A stretch of DNA of 6,384 nucleotides from an uncultured Collinsella sp. (GTDB lineage: Bacteria; Actinomycetota; Coriobacteriia; Coriobacteriales; Coriobacteriaceae): the NCBI GenBank assembly GCA_902469555.1, contig CABRDB010000078.1:1-6384 (forward strand), in the 5' to 3' direction. The position numbers and the translations under genes were made by a program. Below the pieces are notes generated by a model. It ran no database searches, was not told the DNA's origin, and saw only the letters and a list, made by a program, of their open reading frames with translations. Positions 5,978-6,384 of the stretch are shown here, one piece after another. Every line of letters begins with the position of its first letter. Position 1 is the stretch's first letter.

Positions 5978-5984
5978 CCTCACC
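5978..5984 (-). promoter_or_regulatory. Ribosome binding site that decides the phosphatase start
   Basis: GGTGAGG on the minus strand lies six bases before the ATG at 5971. It overlaps the in-frame GTG at 5983, which makes GTG an unlikely start. Confidence 0.65.
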
Positions 5985-5994
5985 GTCTATCGGT

Positions 5995-6019
5995 AACAAA
6001 AAAGCCTCCGAAGAGGCTT
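5995..6019 (-). terminator. Intrinsic terminator after tRNA-Leu
   Basis: AAGCCTC (6002-6008) pairs with GAGGCTT (6013-6019) around a four-base loop, and TTTTTGTTACC follows the stem on the minus strand (the last A-T pairs share the tract). It begins 12 bases after the CCA end of tRNA-Leu and ends only about 24 bases before the phosphatase start codon, so it sits in that gene's upstream region. Confidence 0.85.
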
Positions 6020-6030
6020 CTCAAATGCGA

Positions 6031-6120
6031 TGGTGTCGGAGGCGGGACTTGAACCCGCATGACCAAAAAGCGGTCACTAGCACCTCAAGCTAGCGCGTCT
6101 GCCAATTCCGCCACTCCGAC
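6031..6120 (-). tRNA. tRNA-Leu (anticodon GAG)
   Basis: A class II tRNA of 90 bases. The acceptor stem GTCGGAG/CTCCGAC is perfect, and the D-arm TGGCGGAATTGGCAGACGCG is typical of tRNA-Leu. The anticodon stem CTAGC/GCTAG closes the loop TTGAGGT, giving anticodon GAG (reads CUC/CUU). The long variable arm TGACCGCTTTTTGGTCA forms its own stem. The T-arm is GCGGG-TTCAAGT-CCCGC, with discriminator A and encoded CCA (6031-6033). Confidence 0.97.
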
Positions 6121-6137
6121 ATGCTATGTTGTTGATT

Positions 6138-6170
6138 CGCGGTTCGCTTTGTTGAACCCGCGCGTTCAAC
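6138..6170 (-). promoter_or_regulatory. tRNA-Leu leader with two competing hairpins
   Basis: In the roughly 50-base leader of the tRNA-Leu transcript, GTTGAAC pairs with GTTCAAC (6164-6170 with 6151-6157, seven pairs, six-base loop). An alternative stem uses CGCGGGTTC (6154-6162) with GAACCGCG (6138-6145), with one bulged base. The two share bases and cannot form together. They may guide 5' processing or switch the transcript; this is unproven. Confidence 0.35.
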
Positions 6171-6177
6171 GAGGAAG

Positions 6178-6207
6178 ATAATAACCTATGATTCGAGAAC
6201 TGTGCAA
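6178..6207 (-). promoter_or_regulatory. Promoter of tRNA-Leu, possibly also serving the phosphatase operon
   Basis: The -35 box TTGCAC (6202-6207) and -10 box TATTAT (6178-6183) are 18 bases apart; TTATTA one base earlier gives 17. The start would lie near 6171, leaving a leader of about 50 bases, much longer than for the other two tRNA promoters here. The upstream palindrome is shared with both. Confidence 0.65.
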
Positions 6208-6209
6208 GC

Positions 6210-6226
6210 ACTTTTTTGAAAAAAGT
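6210..6226. repeat. A/T palindrome at the tRNA promoter, copy C
   Basis: ACTTTTTTGAAAAAAGT is an exact inverted repeat with eight-base arms, identical to copy B except for the central base. It is two bases upstream of the -35 box of the tRNA-Leu promoter. Confidence 0.75.
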
Positions 6227-6269
6227 TTACGAATTTGTAAATGCGCAGGTAGACTGACCTGTTCGGGCA

Positions 6270-6384
6270 GGAATGAGGTTGCTTTCCAACGCGTCCTCGG
6301 GCATGCGGCATTATTTTGATCCGCGCTTCGCGCTACAAAATAATGCCGCCCCCTGCGGAATGCGTTGGAAAGCAACCTCATTCC
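6270..6384. repeat. Long nested palindrome at the window edge
   Basis: The outer arms at 6270-6292 and 6362-6384 are exact inverse copies over 23 bases. An internal loop of 12 bases on each side (6293-6304 and 6350-6361) separates them from inner arms GCGGCATTATTTTG (6305-6318) and CAAAATAATGCCGC (6336-6349), which are exact over 14 bases. The tip GCGC-TTC-GCGC closes the structure. The right arm ends at the last base of the window and may extend further. No coding frame of note crosses it. It could be a palindromic repeat, a small mobile element, or the terminator of a gene outside the window. Confidence 0.8.

Noticed and set aside
5972..5983. GTG start of the phosphatase, adding four residues.
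   Set aside because: The GTG is part of the GGTGAGG ribosome binding site of the ATG at 5971 and has no site of its own.
198..6052. Various plus-strand open frames, for example at 613-1023, 1004-1510, 3050-3643, 3270-4019 and 4379-4951.
   Set aside because: They are antisense to well-supported minus-strand genes, have low-complexity arginine-rich translations, and show no recognisable domain or ribosome binding site.
6166..6381. Minus-strand open frame of 71 residues near the right end.
   Set aside because: It runs through the long palindrome and the tRNA-Leu promoter and has no recognisable content.
2693..6384. CRISPR array, insertion sequence or transposase.
   Set aside because: No regularly spaced direct repeats and no transposase motifs are seen on either strand. 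The palindromes occur singly and differ from each other.

Overview
The window looks like chromosomal DNA from a high-GC Gram-positive bacterium. A Collinsella-like member of the Coriobacteriia is my best guess, from the overall GC content, the actinobacterial style of the GH13 enzyme, tRNA genes with encoded CCA ends, and a Gly-Cys-Val tRNA grouping. This placement is an inference; no marker gene is present. Every gene I can support lies on the minus strand, so transcription runs from high to low coordinates.

Reading in the direction of transcription: (1) 6122-6384 holds no gene. It contains a long, nearly perfect palindrome that reaches the window edge, followed by a tRNA promoter and a leader with two competing hairpins. 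(2) 6031-6120 is tRNA-Leu(GAG), followed at once by an intrinsic terminator. (3) 3626-5971 encodes a 781-residue PAS/GAF/SpoIIE-type protein phosphatase. (4) 2798-3544 encodes a 248-residue fusion of a STAS anti-anti-sigma domain with an RsbW/SpoIIAB-like HATPase domain. (5) 2391-2692 is a tRNA-Gly(GCC), tRNA-Cys(GCA), tRNA-Gly(GCC) cluster with its own promoter and a hairpin/T-tract after each gene. (6) 2054-2350 is a gene-free stretch with an imperfect long palindrome, a possible operator and a weak promoter. (7) 320-2053 encodes a complete GH13 alpha-glucosidase-like enzyme. (8) 25-178 is tRNA-Gly(GCC) then tRNA-Val(GAC), behind a third tRNA promoter.

Two themes stand out. The phosphatase and the STAS-HATPase fusion form a partner-switching module: a sensor phosphatase would act on the phosphoserine of an antagonist domain that is physically joined to its kinase/anti-sigma domain. 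No sigma factor gene is in view. Second, three tRNA promoters carry the same A/T palindrome (about ACTTTTTT-N-AAAAAAGT) two bases upstream of a TTGC-type -35 box. The alpha-glucosidase segment appears to sit inside what may once have been one Gly-Cys-Val tRNA cluster, with identical tRNA-Gly copies on both sides.
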